Below, piece after piece: positions 58,661 to 64,000 of a DNA stretch of 64,000 bases. Location of the stretch: NCBI RefSeq assembly GCF_001561995.1, contig NZ_LLWC01000024.1, forward strand, positions 227,745-291,744, read 5' to 3'. A program made the position numbers and the translations under genes. The notes below the pieces were generated by a model. It ran no database searches and was not told where the DNA came from. It saw only the letters and a list, made by a program, of their open reading frames with translations. The stretch comes from Polycladidibacter hongkongensis (GTDB lineage: Bacteria; Pseudomonadota; Alphaproteobacteria; Rhizobiales; Stappiaceae). Numbering within the stretch: the first letter of the stretch is position 1; every line of letters begins with the position of its first letter.

Positions 58661-60727
58661 ATGAGCGCGAACGACGATCTTTTTGCAGTAACGGACGAAC
58701 CGGCAGTAGGCCCGGCGACAACCAAAGCAAAGCCAAAGCCTGCGGCAAAAGCTGCAGGTGCCACCAGCGCACAAACGTCGCCCCCCGCTAGCACATCCGG
58801 CGAGTATACCGCAGCTGATATTGAAGTTCTGGAAGGCTTGGAGCCAGTACGCCGTCGGCCCGGAATGTACATCGGCGGCACGGACGAAAAAGCGCTGCAT
58901 CACCTGTTTGCAGAAGTCATTGACAACTCGATGGATGAAGCTGTCGCCGGACACGCCAGCTGGATTGATGTGCACCTTGGCGCAGATGGCTACCTGACCA
59001 TTACCGATAACGGTCGCGGCATCCCGATTGATCCGCACCCAAAATATAAAGACAAATCGGCGCTGGAAGTCATCATGACCACCCTACATGCCGGGGGTAA
59101 GTTTGATAGCAAGGTATATGAAACTTCTGGCGGCTTGCACGGGGTCGGCGTATCTGTTGTTAACGCCCTTTCTGAGGAGCTGGTCGTGGAGGTTGCTCGC
59201 GCGCGCAATCTGTATCGCCAGACCTTCCGCCGCGGCCACGCCGTGGGGGCGCTAGAGCATGTGGGCGAGATCCACAACCGCCGCGGCACCATGGTGCGCT
59301 TCAAGCCGGACGCAGAGATTTTCGGCGCCACCGCCAAGTTTAAACCCGCCCGGCTTATGAAAATGGCCCGCTCTAAAGCCTATCTGTTCGGGGGGGTCGA
59401 GATCCGCTGGCGCTGCGATCAGGAGCTTCTGGAAGAAAACAGCCCAGTGCCCACGACGGCCACCTTTCATTTCCCCGGCGGCTTGAAGGACTTCCTTACT
59501 GAAGAACTGGGCAAAGAACGGCGCGTTGCCGAAGAAATATTTGCAGGACGCACGTCTGCCACAGGAAAACATGGCGCCGTAGAATGGGCTGTCTCTTGGT
59601 TTGCCGGCGATGGCTACGTAAACTCCTACTGTAACACCGTGCCAACGCCAGAAGGTGGCACTCATGAGGCAGGTCTGCGTTATGCCTTGCTGCGGGGCCT
59701 CAAGGCTTACGGCGAGCTCACGGGCAACAAGCGCGCTTCCATCATCACCGGAGATGATGTGATGACCTCTGCAGCGGCCATGCTCTCCGCGTTTATTCGT
59801 GAACCGGAATTCGTAGGCCAAACGAAAGACAAGCTAGCCACCAATGAGGCAACCCGCATCGTTGAAAACGCGGTGCGGGACGCTTTTGACCACTGGCTTA
59901 CCGCATCCCCCAACCAAGCCAACAAACTGCTGGAATGGGTGATTGAACGCGCTGAAGAGCGGCTGCGCCGCCGCAAAGAGCGAGATGTTGCTCGCAAAAC
60001 CGCCGTTCGCAAATTGCGCCTGCCCGGAAAATTGGCCGACTGCTCCATCTCCAATGCCGAGGGCACAGAGCTGTTCATCGTCGAGGGTGATTCCGCAGGT
60101 GGATCAGCCAAACAGGCGCGCAACCGCAAAACCCAAGCCATTTTGCCCTTGCGTGGAAAGATTCTCAATGTCGCTAATGCTGGCCGCGACAAGCTAGTGG
60201 CCAACCAGCTGCTCTCCGATCTGATACAAGCGCTCGGCTGCGGCACACGCGCCAATTATCGCGAGGAAGATCTCCGCTATGAACGCATTGTCATTATGAC
60301 AGATGCGGACGTGGACGGCGCGCACATCGCCTCCTTGCTTATCACGTTTTTCTACAAGGAAATGCCGGATCTGGTCCTGCAAGGCCACCTCTATCTAGCA
60401 GTGCCGCCGCTCTACCGCATCTCGCAGGGCGGTAAAACCATGTATGCTCGCGATGATGCCCATCGCGATGCCCTCTTGAAGAAGCACTTCAAAAAAAATG
60501 GCCGCATTGATATCGGTCGCTTTAAGGGGCTTGGCGAAATGCTACCGGCACAGCTGAAAGAAACCACGATGAACCCGGAGAACCGCACCCTGCTGCAGGT
60601 GGTGGTAGAGGAAAACGTGCCGGATGAAACCACGGTCTGTGTTGATCAGCTAATGGGTAACAAACCGGAAGCCCGTTTCGCCTTTATTCAGGAACGTGCG
60701 GCTTTTGCCACCGATCTTGATATATAG
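58661..60727 (+). CDS. parE: DNA topoisomerase IV subunit B
   Basis: ParE is the ATPase subunit of topoisomerase IV, which separates daughter chromosomes. The 688 residues have the GHKL ATPase with VRRRPGMYIGG, EVIDNSMDEAVAGH and TSGGLHGVGVSVVNALSEE, then a transducer domain. The TOPRIM domain carries EGDSAGGSAKQARNR near residue 467 and the metal site TDADVDGAHI. The length is that of ParE, not the longer alphaproteobacterial GyrB. Start: ATG 58661 with GGGG upstream at short spacing. Confidence 0.95.
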   Translation: MSANDDLFAVTDEPAVGPATTKAKPKPAAKAAGATSAQTSPPASTSGEYTAADIEVLEGLEPVRRRPGMYIGGTDEKALHHLFAEVIDNSMDEAVAGHASWIDVHLGADGYLTITDNGRGIPIDPHPKYKDKSALEVIMTTLHAGGKFDSKVYETSGGLHGVGVSVVNALSEELVVEVARARNLYRQTFRRGHAVGALEHVGEIHNRRGTMVRFKPDAEIFGATAKFKPARLMKMARSKAYLFGGVEIRWRCDQELLEENSPVPTTATFHFPGGLKDFLTEELGKERRVAEEIFAGRTSATGKHGAVEWAVSWFAGDGYVNSYCNTVPTPEGGTHEAGLRYALLRGLKAYGELTGNKRASIITGDDVMTSAAAMLSAFIREPEFVGQTKDKLATNEATRIVENAVRDAFDHWLTASPNQANKLLEWVIERAEERLRRRKERDVARKTAVRKLRLPGKLADCSISNAEGTELFIVEGDSAGGSAKQARNRKTQAILPLRGKILNVANAGRDKLVANQLLSDLIQALGCGTRANYREEDLRYERIVIMTDADVDGAHIASLLITFFYKEMPDLVLQGHLYLAVPPLYRISQGGKTMYARDDAHRDALLKKHFKKNGRIDIGRFKGLGEMLPAQLKETTMNPENRTLLQVVVEENVPDETTVCVDQLMGNKPEARFAFIQERAAFATDLDI

Positions 60728-60917
60728 GTGAGGATCTGGGCCAGTTTTCGGGAATTCGGCACCAATCCAGCCGGATCCCGTAAAATTCGCAGGCAAAACA
60801 CGCTATGCGCTACTGCAAACATTGACAGGGGCCGCTTAAGCTGTAGTGTCGCCACAACAAAACACGGCATGTGCCTACATGCTGGCACGAGTTGACAAGA
60901 AGCAAAGATCAAAACCT

Positions 60918-62399
<1,482 letters not shown>

Positions 62400-62518
62400 A
62401 AGCGGTCAATATCTAGCATATCTATGCGTTTACGTTAGATCGAGCCATTCGACTATGCTAAGTTTGCCATGCTAAAAATGCGTGGCAAACTTAAGCAAGC
62501 ACCGAATCTGGGTGGGGC

Positions 62519-63580
62519 ATGACGAAAAAAGACGACTATCAGCGAACAATCACTTATGGCGATAGTGCGTTGAACTACATCAAAAGCAATCGTCTGCCAG
62601 CTTTCCCGCGTAACTATGAGCTCTGGTACAGTTATGCCTCCGGTTTTAACCTTTCGCTCAATCGCTCTATAAACAAAGTCCTCTCCCGCGATGGCTCCAT
62701 TTCCTCAGATGAAGTAGAGCGTATTTACAATCGCTTTCTCTCGCCCAATCGTCTGGGAGAACGGATCGATGAAGTAGGCGAAAAAATTGCAAAAGAGGTT
62801 CGGCAACTCGCGCATAATCTAGATCATGGCAACTTGATCACCGAGGAGTATGGTGCGCGCCTAGCTAAGGCACTGCAAGAACTTAACGGTATCACCGGCC
62901 AAGAAGCGCTTCAAAAACTCATTTTAGATCTTATTAAGGTCACAACCGAGACCGTAGAGAGCAATCGCCAGCTAAAAAACGAGCTGATGTCCTCCCGACG
63001 TCAAATTGGCGTGCTGCAGGAGGGGTTGGAAGCCATTCGCTATGAGTCGCTTACCGATGAACTCACAACGCTTAACAATCGCAAGCATTTCGACAAGAGC
63101 TTGGAGAAGCATGTGAAGGAGGCTCGCAGCTCAGATGTGCCATTGGCCCTCATGCTCACCGACATTGATCACTTCAAGCAGTTCAATGATAACTTTGGCC
63201 ACCAAACCGGCGATCAGGTCCTTCGTCTTGTGGCTCTCGCCGTCAAAAAGAATGTAAAATCCTCCGATATCACGTGTCGCTACGGCGGTGAAGAGTTCGG
63301 TATAATATTGCCACGCACGTCCAACGAGGAAGCTCTCGACATTGCTGAGCAAATCAGACGTGCGGTCATCTCGAAAGAACTGATAAAGCGCTCGACCGGA
63401 GAAAACCTTGGGCGTATCACGATCTCAATTGGTGTCGCCTTTCATAAGTCAGGAGACACACCAATGTCCTTGGTTAACAGAGCAGATCAAGCCCTTTACG
63501 CCGCCAAACGCGCGGGCCGAAATCAGGTAAAGCAAGAGACGCTGCCAGATGAACCTGACATCACAGTAACCATGTCCTAG
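62519..63580 (+). CDS. Diguanylate cyclase with N-terminal helical domain
   Basis: The C-terminal GGDEF domain (about 177-340) makes cyclic di-GMP. The active-site motif is GGEEF (256-260, RYGGEEF), with metal ligands in LTDIDHFKQFND, so it should be active. The inhibitory I-site RXXD, five residues before, is changed to KSSD (247-250), so product inhibition may be weak. Residues 1-170 form a helical domain without a transmembrane segment, with a coiled-coil linker. This N-terminal domain (NYELWYSYASG) resembles that of other soluble alphaproteobacterial cyclases. No cognate partner is adjacent. Confidence 0.93.
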   Translation: MTKKDDYQRTITYGDSALNYIKSNRLPAFPRNYELWYSYASGFNLSLNRSINKVLSRDGSISSDEVERIYNRFLSPNRLGERIDEVGEKIAKEVRQLAHNLDHGNLITEEYGARLAKALQELNGITGQEALQKLILDLIKVTTETVESNRQLKNELMSSRRQIGVLQEGLEAIRYESLTDELTTLNNRKHFDKSLEKHVKEARSSDVPLALMLTDIDHFKQFNDNFGHQTGDQVLRLVALAVKKNVKSSDITCRYGGEEFGIILPRTSNEEALDIAEQIRRAVISKELIKRSTGENLGRITISIGVAFHKSGDTPMSLVNRADQALYAAKRAGRNQVKQETLPDEPDITVTMS

Positions 63581-63599
63581 TTTGGTTTGTTTTAAAAAG

Positions 63600-64000
63600 A
63601 CACGGTGCTGACACGTTAACTTGATAGAGCCGGAAGAAGCTTTTCACCTTATGCTTCATGCATCAATCATGGCAGCGTGATACCACTGGGCAAAAGCATT
63701 AAGGCGGTGTATGCGGATGTTGTTTGCACAACGGTGATGGTGAGGTGTGACAAAGAGATTGCGCAGGCCTGAAAATATGGTCAAGAAACGTTGTAGCTGG
63801 CCTGGCGACCTGAACCTTTGCATGGCTCGCTCTCGTTTGCGCAGGGGCACATGCGAGTTCTCGGCCCGGTTGTTGAGGCCCTTGTGGGACCAATGTTCAA
63901 CATTGGGCATGGAGTTCCGCCCGATTTCCGGACAGTTTGATTAAACATATTACGCTGCCCTTTTCCAAGCCCTTTGTTCAAACACCTGACAAGGTGTTTT
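63600..64000. mobile_element. Remnant of an IS6-type insertion sequence (partial)
   Basis: This region holds the C-terminal part of a DDE transposase gene and no other gene. The sequence near 63602-63632 (GACACGGTGCTGACACG and onward) may be its terminal repeat, but the other end is not in the window. A seven-base hairpin AACACCT/AGGTGTT lies at 63981-63998, next to the window edge. Confidence 0.5.
63656..63910 (-). pseudogene. Transposase C-terminal fragment, IS6 family
   Basis: The 84-residue frame carries NRAENSHVPLRKRERAMQRF and FRSPGQLQRFLTIFSGLRNL, the C-terminal end of IS6-family transposases with the catalytic glutamate of the DDE triad (the E in NRAENSH). Reading further upstream on the minus strand, similarity continues for about five residues (IGRNS) and then meets stop codons, so the N-terminal two thirds are missing. 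The gene should be inactive. The AT-rich flank before it has no transposase similarity. Confidence 0.7.

Overview
The window is chromosomal DNA from an alphaproteobacterium, most likely of the Hyphomicrobiales (Rhizobiales). The evidence is the gene order nuoLMN-birA-rnj-mce-DUF1467-proS-lolC-lolD-dnaE, then rpsB-tsf-pyrH-frr-uppS-cdsA-dxr-rseP-bamA-lpxD-fabZ-lpxA-lpxI-lpxB, then (mostly reversed) gltA-gltX / comEC / lexA-moeA-moaC-trpC-trpD-ppiD, then tpiA-secG-pyrG. Other supports are the short form of ProRS, a BirA without a DNA-binding domain, an ExoR-like Sel1 protein and a GTTC-N7-GTTC LexA operator. The genus cannot be fixed from the sequence alone.

Layout. 1-11.4 kb: end of the complex I operon, biotin ligase, RNase J, methylmalonyl-CoA epimerase, ProRS and the LolCD lipoprotein release transporter. 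11.6-16.7 kb: a possible 32-codon membrane peptide gene, dnaE, and two lipoprotein genes on the opposite strand. 16.7-31.6 kb: a long co-directional block for translation (S2, EF-Ts, RRF), UMP kinase, isoprenoid and phospholipid precursors, the RseP protease, BamA and lipid A synthesis. 31.6-36.0 kb: an accessory insert between lpxB and gltA, holding a small secreted protein on the plus strand and a tightly coupled minus-strand cassette (small exported protein, two glycosyltransferases, one unknown protein). 36.0-51.2 kb: housekeeping genes again. 51.5-57.0 kb: a second accessory region with three parts resembling a type I secretion machine (TolC-like, ABC protein, HlyD-like), arranged on alternating strands. 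57.2-63.6 kb: ExoR-like regulator, ParE, a DEAD-box helicase and a diguanylate cyclase. The window ends in the remains of an IS6-type transposase gene.

The most unusual feature is the ABC protein at 53.4-55.4 kb. It keeps the fold order of a LapB/HlyB-type exporter, but every nucleotide-binding motif is altered (Walker A, signature, Walker B, H-loop). Its partners are also atypical: the TolC-like protein has a roughly 200-residue C-terminal extension, and the HlyD-like protein has a divergent C-terminal half. The second candidate is the glycosyltransferase cassette, where a small Ser-containing exported protein is translationally coupled to two glycosyltransferases, one of which appears to be a tandem of two GT-B-like modules. 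Regulatory RNA candidates are the rpsB leader, two mutually exclusive hairpins between rpsB and tsf, and a minus-strand terminator in an otherwise empty gap before proS. No tRNA, rRNA, CRISPR array or prophage was recognised.
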